Source: Diogma glabrata (lineage: Eukaryota > Arthropoda > Insecta > Diptera > Cylindrotomidae). From it: a stretch of 64,000 bases of DNA. The stretch is from assembly GCA_963693315.1 (NCBI GenBank), contig OY856187.1:74345394-74409393 (forward strand). Direction: 5' to 3'. Position 1 is the stretch's first letter; each line of letters starts with the position of its first letter. The translations under genes were made by a program, and so were the position numbers. The notes beneath the pieces were generated by a model, which saw nothing but the letters and a program-made list of their open reading frames with translations, was not told where the DNA came from and searched no databases. Shown piece after piece: positions 35,415-47,551 of the stretch.

Positions 35415-36392
35415 CACCGACCTATCGCTGCAACAAGATGTTGTAGAATAACTTGCGATTGCTGAACAGATTTTGGTGATGAAGAATTGAGGGATTAGGA
35501 AATAGGATATCAGCGATTAAAACAGGGCTTAGAATATTAGAATTAATTTCGGAAGACAAGGGTTATAAAATAAAATAATACGCAAAGGAAATAAATAAAT
35601 TGGCCTTAACAAATAATATGAAAAATAAACAAAAGAGACAGTAATGAATCACACTCATGTTCTAAAATCTTTTAAGAATCGTGATCTTGGGTAAATATTA
35701 TTTGTTTGTATTTAGGACAAATTTTATTCTGTTCTAGAACTCTACAACTAGACACTTTTATTGTATCGGCTATTATATAAAAAGTAGTGTTTGCAACAGA
35801 GAGGTTAGCAAAAAAAAAGCTGTGACGTGGCATATACAAGGTGAATAAAATAATAGTGATAGATCATATTACGTGATTTATGTTCAATGTTATCGCACGC
35901 TTTACAAACCAAGATATTTTCTGTTCATATATCGTCCGATACATGAAAGAGTTCTTCGTCATAAACTTGATTGACATCATCTTCAGCGTATAATCTTCTA
36001 GTGGCACATTTGGAAATCTCGTTAGGTTATTGTTTACGGTTTATTCTGTTTTTGGTGTATAGAGTACGCTGTCGTTTGAATTGATTGGCTCAACTTTGTT
36101 GTCATATGTTGTATTGTTGTACGATACTCCAACATGACCAAATTTATCATGTTTAATTTATAAAGAAGTCGAACCGTGCCAAAGTAAATACAGCAAGTTG
36201 TAAATTTATTCTATTTGTTCGTAAAAATGATAGCGTAACACTTGCAGGGAACACGAATAACTTAATAAGTAACCGATACTCGTATGAATTAGCACAAGCG
36301 TTAACAAGAATATTAGTATCATCGTTTTTCCGGAATTCAATATACCATAATAAACTGTTCGTTCGAATGTCGATTGTTTTTTTAATATTCAT
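35415..36392. other. AT-rich DNA without recognisable genes
   Basis: I see no domain or known repeat here. Confidence 0.4.
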
Positions 36393-36618
36393 AATCAACA
36401 TGTTCAGCATTGAATTCCACCACTTAACTCGATAGCTTTGAATATGGCCTCAGGTAACCACGTTGACCGTTTTTTTTACTACATTCAGAATGATTATAAC
36501 GACCCAGTCTGAAAACACATTCTGAACAATGGATAGGATAAGTGGTGTTCGTCGGGAAATGGGAATGGAAGTCTACCCTCGAGTTACTAGACTAGCGCTT
36601 TAACCACTGAACGGCGAT
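36393..36618 (-). repeat. Second SINE family, older copy
   Basis: Matches 14661-15199 without the ~330-bp hairpin insertion: 'catgttcagcattgaattcc', 'tctgaaaacacattctgaa', and the decayed tRNA-like head 'gagttactagactagcgctt', 'taaccactgaa'. Box B is destroyed here. Confidence 0.55.
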
Positions 36619-36934
36619 CACTGTTATGTTAACATCGGGAACTTGGAGCGTATTTGTAATATATTTTAATTATTTAATTTTAAAAAAAATATCAATTGCG
36701 CAACCAAAAGCATCCGGCTATGAGATCCATACAATTAATTCTGATTAATATTTACTCCAATACAATTAATTTCTAATAGGGGTTTGTTCGTAAACACCAA
36801 ATCACTTGCTTATTTTCCTGTTTTGACGTTTATGGCTGGAAATGGTCGTTCTTGAACTATTTCTTGTCTATTTAAGCAAGCGATTCTACAGATAAAGTTG
36901 TTCGGAAACTCCATTTCTATTTCAATTTTTTTGG

Positions 36935-37190
36935 AGGTAAATTAAGTATAAATTTAGTAAAAGGGACAGTTTTGATCTGTTTTATCTTATAAGCACATAG
37001 GAAATAGGGATATTAAATTTTATAGCAGGAACATATTTGAATAACATCTTGTCAAAAAAGTGTAATTTTGTATGGATTTTGCTTTTTTCAAAGGGCTGTA
37101 TCTTGGACCCTGATATACAACTCGTTTTGGTTTTATTCGCTTCAGTGAGTGATTCTATATCAAATAAAAAAAATCTTGGCGCTTAGTAGA
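36935..37190 (+). repeat. Dispersed repeat, family D
   Basis: It matches 63763-64000 in inverted orientation: 'aaaagggacagttttgat', 'cttataagcacataggaaat', 'gggctgtatcttggacc', 'acaactcgttttggttttat' and 'tcgcttcagtgagtgattct'. No coding capacity. Confidence 0.7.
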
Positions 37191-37679
37191 AGTAATATCC
37201 CCGAACTGAGATCTAAAAGTGAAATTTGCGGTTTTTATTTGATTTTTAATCAAAACAAATACAATATTATTACTAAAAATATAAATTGTGTGTCTCATTT
37301 ATTTACTAGGGTAGTGATTTTGTACCATTATCTCTCCTGTTATCTCTCTCTTGTAGAGAACCTGATGTGACACGACTTCAGTAATCGGGGACTGGGGTGT
37401 TAGTGTCAGGAGAGCTGCTTTTGTTTAAATACGTGTTGCGATGAGTTGTTAAGAATTTCGATGATTATTTGATCGTTCAGTTAAATCGATCTCTTGTTGA
37501 TCATCAGTTACGGCAGAGTGTCGCATCGGATGGTTAGCATTGTTTTTAGCATTGCTTTTATACAGTGCGTGGGTCTGTATTTGACTATATTCTAACAAGC
37601 TTGCTGCAATAAAAAATACAATTTCGTGTGCCGACATCTATTGATTTTATTATACGTAATTTTAAATAAATCTAACTAG
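37191..37679. other. Non-coding DNA
   Basis: No recognisable gene or repeat. Confidence 0.35.
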
Positions 37680-37682
37680 ATA

Positions 37683-38265
37683 CCCAAACAGACATTATTT
37701 AGGGAAAGCCTCAATACAGTCAGGGCTTGCCCAGTCCAGAAAGAGCAAGCATATTAGAGCAACCTGATGTAGGTCTGTTCCGGACCTGATTTAGAATACC
37801 CCTTAAGAGTTAACCTTATTTGAATATATCCGGCTCTGATTGGGTTTTTCGTATTTGAACCTTGGTTGGGAATCTGATCAGGGCCTGATTCGAAATATGT
37901 TACTAGGGTTTGCCCTTTTTAATAGTTCCTGGCCCTTATCAGAAATTATCATATGATTTTCCCTATTAGAGTCAGCCATATTTAATCTGATCTAAAGCCC
38001 TATTTCATTCATTTGATAAAATTTCGTTAGGTTAAAATTCAATAGAATATTATCCATTTTAGAAATATATACTTACTTAAAATAAATAATGCATCTATGG
38101 TATCGTTAATGCTTCTCGGCTGAAAGACTATAATAATACTGATAAGGGGGCAAAAGCGTTACACTCACGATCTGGGCCCAATCAGGCTGCCTTACCAATA
38201 GCTGATCCGGACTAGGGCAAACCTGAACAGGACCCTATTTGAGCCCTTACAAATTTCTGTTCGGG
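37683..38265. mobile_element. 583-bp TIR element (MITE) with 3-bp target duplication
   Basis: The left end CCCAAACAGACATT and right end AATTTCTGTTCGGG are imperfect inverted repeats flanked by ATA on both sides (37680-37682 and 38266-38268). Subterminal blocks such as 'agggcttgccc', 'gggtttgccc' and 'agggcaaacctg' recur in both orientations. No transposase. A 3-bp duplication fits CACTA or Harbinger, but the termini match neither clearly. Confidence 0.65.
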
Positions 38266-38524
38266 ATATTTATTAATTTAACGAATATTACGTACATTTT
38301 CTTAACTTTTCTTTTGTATTAGTAGTTTTTAGTAATACATATGTGTAATAATTAGTAAGAAATTCGTTAGTGTAACTTAACTGCTCAAAAAACATAATCG
38401 GTTGGGATCGTTTTTTGTTTAGAAGTTATATAGATTTTTATGTTTTTTGTTACCAGGCAGGATACAGGTGAAACTTCAATATTAATTTTTATTGATTTAA
38501 AGTTCGGTTTACTAGACTATTTTC

Positions 38525-38660
38525 TGTCGACTGAATTTTGCCTGTTAACCCAATTGACGTATACAACAGAATTTCTGTCGACAGAATTCTGTCCCCGTTT
38601 TTGGTTGGCATATTTTTTCTGTCGACAGAAATGCTGTCGGTCGAATATGCCATCAGAATT
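38525..38660. repeat. Cluster of GTCGAC palindromes
   Basis: 'tctgtcgac[t/a]gaa' occurs near 38523, 38572 and 38620, two of them as the perfect palindrome TTCTGTCGACAGAA, within 110 bp. No function is evident. Confidence 0.5.
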
Positions 38661-39089
38661 GTTTGTGTTTAATTGTTATCCTCCTCCAGGTTGTCCTTTT
38701 TCTTTAAACTGTCGTCCAATCTCGATAAAATTAATAAATTAGCATAAACTACCCCAAAGCATGACTTGTCATTCCTGGAAACTAACATACAAAACAAAGA
38801 GTGGCTAAAATAATCATCAAGCAGTGACGACGTGGACAGACAAGTTGAACTGATACTTGCAGACCCCCATGGTTTAACACATAATACTGATCATAACAAC
38901 AATTTGTTGGATCTTTATTTGACTAAACAAACTCAAAAAAGTTGATATTTGGATCTTTGGACTATATATTAATGCTGATATATATCAGCAATAGTAAAAT
39001 TTACATCGCCTTCACCAATTCGAGCCACTCCTAAGTAAATCGTGAATTATAAACACACTGACTTGAAGGGACCTGAAGAAACTTTTATG
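38661..39089. other. Non-coding DNA
   Basis: No recognisable feature; possibly the decayed upstream part of the next LINE relic. Confidence 0.3.
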
Positions 39090-39660
39090 TAAGAAAACGT
39101 ACATAACAACCTTTTTCTTTGATACATAAATGATTTAATACTCATCTTTACAGTATACGAATTTCACAGTTTTGCTGATGACAGTACATTGTATGCCTTT
39201 CATGAATCTCTTAAACTCGTGTGGCAGCTCCTAATGATAGATAGTGGTTTATTAATTATATCAATGAAGGTTTAGAACGAATAATGGAATGGAGGCAGTG
39301 TAATCTAGTCGAGTTTAATTCTCCAAATCCAAATTATGTTGACTTTCGCGGATGGAGCAGCATAAAAACTTTCCTATTAAGAGAAACCATGAGAAACTGC
39401 ACGAGGATGACTTAGTTAAACTACTCGGAGTTATTTTCGTAAATAACATAAAATGGAACGAATATGTGTTCAATCTTGCAAAATCTGCAATGAAAATTGG
39501 TATTCATAAGTCGATGAAAGAAGTTTTTTTTAACTTCGAACAGATTTTGTTGATCATAGCATATTGTTGTACTGTATCCATATCCTCATTTCCTCCATTT
39601 CCCCCAATTTCCTTAGTTTTCTAGTTGACATGGTATCTTCGGCTATTCAAAGAGTCTAAA
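39090..39660 (+). pseudogene. CR1/jockey-like LINE RT relic
   Basis: Frames on the plus strand give 'INDLILIFTVYEFHSFADDS', which includes the RT catalytic A-D-D block near 39180. They continue 'INEGLERIMEWRQCNLVEFN', then 'LVKLLGVIFVNNIKWNEYV' with 'LAKSAMKIGIHKSMKEVFF', and finally 'FLVDMVSSAIQRV'. This is the usual order after the RT active site in CR1/jockey elements. Several frame changes separate the pieces, so it is dead. Confidence 0.7.
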
Positions 39661-41086
39661 TAATTGATATTTCATTTAATATTTCGTTCTTAAAAACAAA
39701 ATAAAACAAAACTCAACGAGGTATCATAAGCATTATAATTTTAAGTTTCATGTTCTTTTATTTCTATAGTATTTTCGTTCTCGGTCACCATAACCGGCAG
39801 TCATATTACAAAGTTTGAACGATCGAACTACCTAGGTTTTTTAATTATCAGTTGATTAATCTCAAAGTCTGATAGTTTTTATTTTATTGTAAGGCTATTG
39901 TAAGTTTATGGTAAGTAACTTTGGCAATACTTTTGCATTCCAATCAACGTGTTTCCTATTTTTAATTTAAAAAATGTTATGTTTTTAACCGAGGTTTAGT
40001 TTTGACCGATCAACACAACAAATAAATAAAGAACAAACCTAACGATAAAACGATATTGAAACAATTTATGATTATTGATATAGTTTATGTTAATCAATAT
40101 TTTTAATTCATTTTATTACTAATACATATATTTATGACGTGACAGTTTAACTTCTTTTGTGATATCTTTTTGGCACAAATTTGAACTCTAAACATTTTTT
40201 AGGATATGTAATAAATTTTGATTTTAATTGTGTTTTCTATAATTTCTAAATAATTTTTCTATAATAATAATAATATAATAATATAATAATATTTTTTTCT
40301 ATAATTTCTATAATTTCTATAATTTCTAAATTATATTTAACTAGAAAATAAGTTAGAAATAAAATGGTGAAGAAATGATACACTAAAGATTAAAGAATAT
40401 TAAAAAGAAAATAAATAAATTTTGATTTTTTCTTTAAAAAGCTACGCTGAATTGTTTTAATATAAATTATCTTTCCAGACCCTTCGAACTATATAAGAGT
40501 TATCTTGTTCGTGAAGTGAATTTTCCAACTATCGTTTTTAATAGTTTTGAACCCGTAGACTGTGGGCCTTTGGCGCGATCCACTAATCACTCAAGACAAT
40601 CATGCTCACGAGCGCTGTTTTTACCATTCCATACTTGTTTCTGATCGTTACAATTGTAAACTCAAGTGAAATGGGTTATGGATCAATTTAGGCGTTGACA
40701 TAAATAATTCAAATGACAAGTTTGAACAAATAAAGCAGAAGCTAGGTAGAGCTTAGGTTACAATTTGTAAGTTTTAAGAAAAAAAAAATATTATTCTAAA
40801 AAAATATTTTACTATTTTGTGTTGATATATGTATTTTTATTTATCCACAGCTACTAAAGAATATATGCTTTCCATGCGTATATCTTTCATTGTAATTGTA
40901 GTCATTCCACCGCTAGCGAAATAATAAATATTCTTCATCAGTTCTATAGAAATACATATAAAAATATAAAATAACAAACTTGTTTTTTTTCTCGATGCTA
41001 TCTTTGATTGATGTATTTCAATATGGCGATACAAACTTTTGCAAGAAATTTGGATATTAAACAAAATGTTTTGAAGTCGTGGATAA
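39661..41086. other. AT-rich DNA with a microsatellite
   Basis: No gene was recognised. An (ATA/ATAAT)n tract and several 'tttctataa' units lie at about 40258-40330. Confidence 0.4.
40258..40330. repeat. AT microsatellite
   Basis: 'ataataataataatataata' is followed by four 'atttctata' units. Confidence 0.7.
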
Positions 41087-41222
41087 AATAGCATCTTGTA
41101 TTCGCTTAGGATGAAGGCAATTCTTCACTCGGATGATTCCCTTCACTCGCTACGCTCGTTCCGGGAAACTTCATCCTCGTGAAGAATCGCCTTCATTCTA
41201 AGGCTTATACAAGAATCTACTA
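41087..41222. repeat. Foldback hairpin of ~136 bp
   Basis: The arms 'atagcatcttgtattcgctt' plus 'gatgaaggcaattcttcac' and their complements near 41178-41222 form a stem of about 45 bp with a few mismatches. The loop holds 'cactcgctacgctcgttcc'. It could be a very short MITE; a small-RNA precursor is the alternative. Confidence 0.6.
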
Positions 41223-42084
41223 TTATGCAAATACTACAGAATCTTACTCGTACAAAAAATCTTGTATGCAATTCGGGCATAAAGTAATAATTAATAATAC
41301 CTGCTACATCTTTCGTTAGCTCAACACATACCGGATGATTTTTTACAAAAAATTAACGTAAAAACAATGATTGAAATATTAGATTTTAGTACAACCGGAG
41401 GATTTTTGTCAAAAACTTTTCGGGTTTTATACCACCGTTTTTTAAAATACGGTCAATTTTTTCTTAGTATACCCAGGTATTATGATCAGCACTTTACGGT
41501 ACTAAAATCTTATATTGATTACACCAGTATCTAATTTGCTACGTATCAAATTTCATAGCCATTTTATCATCATACTTTTTAAATTTGATACGGTAATGTA
41601 AACTCTTATTAATTAGGACTGTGTTCCAATCCATACTATTTAGTACTAAAATTCTAAGCATTTATTATATTCTTGCTAAAATTCTTTTACTTTTAATTTC
41701 TGCAAAAAAATCACATAGACATAAATATTAGCTATAAAATAAGTTGATTTATTTTTATTTTAAATGTCATACCAAATTTTTGGTGTTCGCCCGTAAAAAT
41801 AATACCAAAGAATTAAGAGAATAGGAAATGAAACTACTGTATATATGTAGGAACATTGATGGACTACACAAGTGAACCACACGACTGCTCGATACAAACT
41901 GAACTTCGATTTATTTATTTTATCTCAAGTAATTTAAAAATACAACATGACTGAGTAGAAAAAAATACATTATTATTATTTTTAATAAACAATACATTTG
42001 ATTTGTGCTGTTACGAATATAATGCAAAGTAGAATAGCGGTATATCTCATCAATTGTTCCCACTCGGCCGTCCTGGATCATCAT
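41223..42084. other. Non-coding DNA next to the gypsy element
   Basis: No gene seen. The 3' LTR of the gypsy element should lie near 42085 or just below it, but I could not find a matching pair of LTRs. Confidence 0.35.
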
Positions 42085-42148
42085 CCGGCCCGGATGATAT
42101 TTGTTGAAAGCTAGAATCATCGTCGTTCTCGCTCAGTTCATCGTCTGA

Positions 42149-43680
42149 TCATTCACAGAATCCCCCTTTCATGTTTTCAGCTGATGTAGAAGTTACGTTC
42201 GGACCTTCCGAGTCGGAAATTTTTTTAACGTCGTATCGATCGTGATCCTTAACTCGAATAATTTCGTATGGCCCCAAATACTTATCATGCAATTTGGCTG
42301 AAGGGTTGAATTGCGTTCGTTTTATCAAAACATGTTCACCAACGTTGTATTTTGGTGCTAACTTGCGTCGTTTGTTGTACGTTCTTTTATTTTCTGTATG
42401 ACTGAAATTTTAACAAGAGCGTCTTGTCTCATTTGCCATCTATCATCATCGTATGATTGAGCGACTTCTTCTTCGATTGCCTCTTTCACCTTAAGGTCTT
42501 CAGGACATCTCATTTTGGTACCCGTCAATAGTTCGAACGGTGATCGTCCAATACTTCGCTGATATAAATTGCTGAGGAACCTTTGTACATTATCAACATA
42601 TTTAAACCAATTTTCAGGTTCATCATGACTAAGATTTGCAAGTGCTGGTAGTATGATACGATTGAGACGTTCAACCTGTCCAGTTCCGGTGGATACTCCA
42701 GGAGTGGATGTAATAGATACAATGCCCTCATCTTGACAGTAATCTTTGAATTCGTTTGATATAAAAGCGCCACCTCTATCTGATACGGTATACTTCGGGT
42801 TTCCAAACACAGCACTCTGCAATTTTAATTTTTGAATAGCTTCTTTTGCATTTGTTGATTTCGCTGGATACAACCAAACAAATTTTGTAAACCCATCGAT
42901 TACGCTGAGTATGTATTTGTACATCTTTTTGGTAGGCGTAAGATGTCCTAAATGATCAACGTACAATGTAACTAGTGGTGTATCCCCTTTGGGTATGGGG
43001 TTGAGGAGTCCGTCTTGTTTTCCCATCTTACGTTCGGCTAGGATGCATGGAATACAGTTTTTCACGACTGTTTTGATTTTTTCTAGAGCATCTGGGAGAA
43101 AAAATTGTCGTTGAATCAGCTCATTTGTCTTCTTGACTGCAAAATGTCCTTGGTCATGGCACATTTTTATAACTTCGGGTTGCTTTGCTCTTGGAACTAC
43201 GAGCAGTTGTTGGCCGCCACATTCTTTAAATAAAATACCATGATTAGTAATATAATTCAGATACGTACTTGACTCGAGCAATTTCAAAATAGTTTTGATT
43301 TGCTCATCGGTTTTCTGCGCTGCTTTCACTTTCTTGATTAGTTCAGCCTCGGTTGTAAGGACAACTGGACCTTGGCTTAGTGCATTGACGTGTTTCATCC
43401 TCGTGCCGGGTCGGTGCTCCAACTCGTAATCAAACTCCTGCAAATATAACGCCCATCCCGAAATTCTTGGAATTAAATCACGTTTCTCCAAAGTTGACTT
43501 GAATGCTGCGCAGTGAGGAACGATGCGAAATTTGAGTCCAAGCAGGTACACACGCAATTTTTTTAATGATTTCACAATTGCGAGTACCTCTAATCCGTAA
43601 CTCGAATATCTCTCTTCAGCAGGGGATGTTTTTTTACTGTACTAATAAACTGGGTGGAATTTTCGGTCTTCACTATCACG
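42149..43680 (-). pseudogene. gypsy RNase H and integrase
   Basis: RNase H continues with SKKTSPAEERYSSYGLEVLA; its usual 'TDC' is changed (VPHC), so an active-site Asp is lost. The frame 43575-42358 then encodes the integrase: HHCC finger (H..H..CIPCI), core D (LYVDHLGHL), D (VSDRGGAF) and E (GTGQVERLNR). A frameshift near 42390 leads to the C-terminal GPY-like part (YLGPYEIIRVKDHDRYDV), ending at 42149. The integrase core itself is open and has all three acidic residues. Confidence 0.8.
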
Positions 43681-44700
43681 TTACAGTAAAACAGCCCCTA
43701 ATCCGATCTTACTGGAATCTGTGTGGAGTTGAGTTTCAGCGGTTTGAGAATAAATTTTCAATACTGGCTTTGACGTCATCTTTTGCTTCAATTTTGCTAC
43801 TACTGATCGTTGCAATTCACAAAACTTAAATGGTACATCTTTGCGGAGCAGATCTGATAGTGGCTTTGCGATCATAGAATAGTTTTCGATAAATTTTCGA
43901 AAATAATTTGTAAGCCCCAGGAAACTTTGTACTGTTTTGAAGTATTTGGGCTCTGGAAACAATTTCACAGCTTTGATTTTATTTTGTGGTGGTTTGATTT
44001 CACCGTTTGAGATTTCGTATCCAAGATACTCGACTTGGGACGACAAAAATTGACTTTTCTCCCATTTAATTATTAATCCACTTATTTCTGCTAATTGTAG
44101 AATAAAACCATACGAATGCTTCTTCTCCGTCGTTTGCAGGGACAATGACATCGTCCATGTAAACGAAAACAATTTTTTCAACGACCAGCTTTTTGAAAGT
44201 TTTGTTAATATAACGTTGAAAAACGGCTGGTGAATTACATAATCCAAATGACACCTTAAGAAATTCAAATTGACCAAACGGTGTGACGAACGAGGTGTAT
44301 TTTATTGAATCATCATCGATTGGGATGTGGAAAAATCCATTCTTCAGGTCTAGAGTAGAGAATAATTTTGCATCCTTCAACTGATCGATTTGGTCATCAA
44401 TTAACGGCATTGGATATCGATCTTTGATTATCTTCTTATTTAATACGCGATAGTCCACACATAATCTTCTGGATCCATCTTTCTTCATCGTCAAAACTAT
44501 TGGACTCGCATAATTTGATTTACTATGACGTATCACCCTTTCATTTAACCAATCATCAGTTTGCTTTCGCACAATTTCACTTTCCAATGGCGCCAGTCAC
44601 CTGGGCCGCTGAAATACTGGAACATGATCTACTAGAAGAATTTTCATTTTAATTTCTTCATTGTGAATCACGTCGTTCGGTTTATAATTCGTAATCATCT
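43681..44700 (-). pseudogene. gypsy reverse transcriptase relic
   Basis: The pre-RT linker (NYKPNDVIHN..VPVFQRPR) is followed by an in-frame TGA near 44597, then by the open frame 44587-44066. That frame has SNYASPIVLTMKKDGSRRLC, RVLNKKIIKDRYPMPL and the catalytic FVYMDDVIV. A frameshift near 44110 leads to 44277-43681, which has LGYEISNGEI and SFLGLTNYFRKFIENYS and enters RNase H (HTDSSKIGLGAVL). The YMDD box is intact but the gene is not translatable as one frame. Confidence 0.8.
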
Positions 44701-44702
44701 TC

Positions 44703-45520
44703 TTAATTGCAAAGCTTTTGGATTTGTCTATGACTGCGATTTTCAAACGTGGGACCACATTCTTGTTTACTTGTCGTTGATTCAGAACTGGCAACTGGCT
44801 TTGAATTTTTCATTTTCTCGCACATTTCAGTATAATGAGACAATTTGATCTTAAACTCCGACATTGTTAATGCACCATACATTATACTTTTGTTTATTTC
44901 TATGTCGTTTATTCCGTTAATACAGTGAACCATAACAGCTGAATCTTCAACGTTACCCAGCTTCGCCATTTCTCGTAAACAAATGAAATATTCATCAAAT
45001 GATTCATTATTCGTTTTCTTTCTATTTGCTAATTTTTTATGAATTTCAGTGCTGTTGTATGTTTTTTTGAACTCTGACGTCAAAAAAATGTGAAGATTTT
45101 CCCACTTGTCAACATTTGATGCGAACCGTAAACTCATTTTAGCACTACCGACCAATATCCTCTTAACATAAACAACTTTTTGTTCGTCAGTCCTTTTTAA
45201 ACAGTTACTTGCCTCATCAACATCTAATATCCATTTATCAATGGTGTAGTGTAACTGTCTGTACCACTGAATTTTGTGAGTCTTCAACATCTTTAAAATT
45301 GAATTGTGATACAGCGGGACGTGGATGAACGTGGGTTGCAGATTACAATTTCATCAATTCGTTTTCCTTCTCCGGTAGCTCGATTTCCTTGTTTTTCAAT
45401 TCAAGTTCTTTAATTCTTAATGCTTCATCACTTATAACCGTATCGCTACTACCGCTAAGTATTGGCTGTGAAGACTGAAGTGATAAGTTGGCATCTCGAT
45501 TCCGTTAAACTGCATTCATC
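44703..45520 (-). pseudogene. gypsy Gag relic
   Basis: From about 45520 the minus strand gives a charged helical stretch (EALRIKELELKNKEIEL). A frameshift near 45265 leads to the capsid-like open frame 45290-44703. That frame contains DKWILDVDEASNCL, VKRILVGSAKMSLRF and TYNSTEIHKKLANRKK, all typical of insect gypsy Gag. The frame stops without a CCHC knuckle, because the deletion fuses it to the RT region. Confidence 0.65.
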
Positions 45521-45672
45521 AATAGCAAAACATCCTATCAAATATTTGGTACGTACTTACATTACATATAATAGATACTGGTGTAAACTTAGTGTAACTA
45601 ACAAAATTTTACTGGTTTCAATTTGACATTTTTTTGAATAAAAAACTTAATTAAAATTTAAGTGAACTATAT

Positions 45673-47551
45673 TAGGCCAATAGAATTACGGATTGTACGT
45701 GTTGTTGTCGGTAACAGGTCAGAAAGTTTTTTAATCTCTGGGGTAGCGTACTCACATAATGCACATGCCGAGTTCACTCACCCGGCACCTGGGGACTGGA
45801 GTTATACAACAAAGTGTGCTTGAAATTTTTTTTTACTTCCTTGTAAGCAATATAACTCGTAAATGGTGCACTTTAGGATACTGGTGCCGTGGAACTTTTT
45901 TGTTCCTTAAATGTTTTTCTATAACTTAAAATAAAAAAAAAACAAAAATAATTTGTTTTGTTGCAAATTTTTGCGAAAAATTGCAAAAAAATGCCTAAAA
46001 ATCGATATTTTTTAATTGGTTTTAGTTGTTTGCAAATAATTGTTTATAACATAATTGACCCCTTTATCTTGTAGCAGAAACTTCAACAAAAGAAGTAAGT
46101 TTCAGAACGTTTCATTCGGCCTGATAGTTTTTGCGCAATTCCATTTTGCACTTAATGCCCCTAAATAAGTTATTAACTTTGGGCAGGCCGCAAGGTCTGA
46201 ATTTTCATCCGATCGCAATCTGCTTGACGGGAATTGAAAGGGTGTAGTGTCAGCTTTAAATAGCATTTGTGTTGCCTATACCCATATTCAGTATTAACAA
46301 CAATTACAGTGGTTCAAAAAACCGCGAAAATTCCTTAGTTGCAAAATTAAATTTCTCAACGGATTTTCAACTTAACGAGATGCGTTTTTAAAATTTGCAA
46401 AGTGCTTAGAAAACCTCAGATTTTAGAAAATAGACCTCTCTAAGATGATTTGGGACATGATTACACATAAGTAGCTCATTACTTTTTCATTAAATTTATT
46501 TGTCATTACAATAATACTCAATTATACATCGTGTCGCTACGTACGTTTTACGTATACTATTCAGGACGTTTTATTATTTCATAGAGTACGTTACAAGCAG
46601 GAGTCAGAGTAGCCAATCGCGTGTTGGGTGGGCACAGACCCAGCATCTTGTGAGCACAACAGTATCATTTTGGAGGGAAATTCTCGGTTCCTATCGATAT
46701 ATGGCATACAAAATCCATGTCACAATCGTGGCTTCAAAAACGAACTGGGTCATAGTTTCTTTGAAACTTTTCTTTTCTTCTTTCTTTTGAAATCTTCGGT
46801 TTTCTAAGGAATTTGCAAATTTTAAAACCGCATCTCGTTAAGTGGAAAATTCGTTGAGAAATTTAATTTTGCAACTAAGGAGTTTTCGCGGGTTTTTCAA
46901 ACCACTGTAGCTGTTGTTAATATTGAATATGGGTATAGGCAACACAAATGCTATTTAAAACTGACACTACACCCTTTCAATCCCCGTCAAACAGATTGCA
47001 ATCGGATGAAAACTCAGACCTTGCGGCCTGCCCAAAGTTAATAACTTTTTTAGGGGCATTAAGTGCAAAATGGAATTGTGCAAAAACTGTCAAGCCGAAT
47101 GAAACGTTCTAAAACTTACTTTTTTCGTTGAGGTTTCTGCTACAAGATAAAGGGGTCAATTATGTTATAAACAATTATTTGCAAACAACTAAATTCAATT
47201 GTAAAATATCGTTTTTTAGACATTTTTTCGAATTTTTTCGCAAAAATTTTTCTACAAAACAAATTATTTTTGTTTTTTTTTTATTTTAAGTTATAGAAAA
47301 ATGTTTAAGGAACAAAAAAGTTCCACGGCACCAGTATCCTATAGTGCACCATTTACGAGTTATATCGCTTACAAGAAAGCAAAAAAAAATTTCAAGCACA
47401 CTTAGTTGCATAACTACAGTTCCCAGGTGCCGGGCGAGTGGACTCGGCATGTCCATTATGTGAGTACCCTACCCCAGAGATTAAAAAAATTTCTGACCTG
47501 TTACGAACAACAACACGTAAGCCATATCTTTTTCCGTTATTCTATTGGCCT
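45673..47551. mobile_element. Near-palindromic foldback element, arms ~0.75 kb
   Basis: The left arm (45673-46425) and right arm (46795-47551) are inverted complements almost throughout, for example 'aggccaatagaatta' against 'tattctattggcct' at the tips and 'ggcaggccgcaaggtctga' against its complement near 47022. They surround a ~370-bp unique centre. There is no coding capacity. Flanks are AT-rich ('ctatat' / 'tatact'), so a short target duplication is possible but unclear. Confidence 0.8.

Larger units (their letters stand above)
42085..45540 (-). mobile_element. Ty3/gypsy retrotransposon, internally deleted and inactive
   Basis: On the minus strand the order is gag, RT, RNase H, integrase, as in Ty3/gypsy. 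The zinc knuckle and protease between gag and RT are missing, which points to an internal deletion. Several stops and frameshifts break the pol frame. No env-like gene is seen and LTRs were not identified. Confidence 0.85.
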
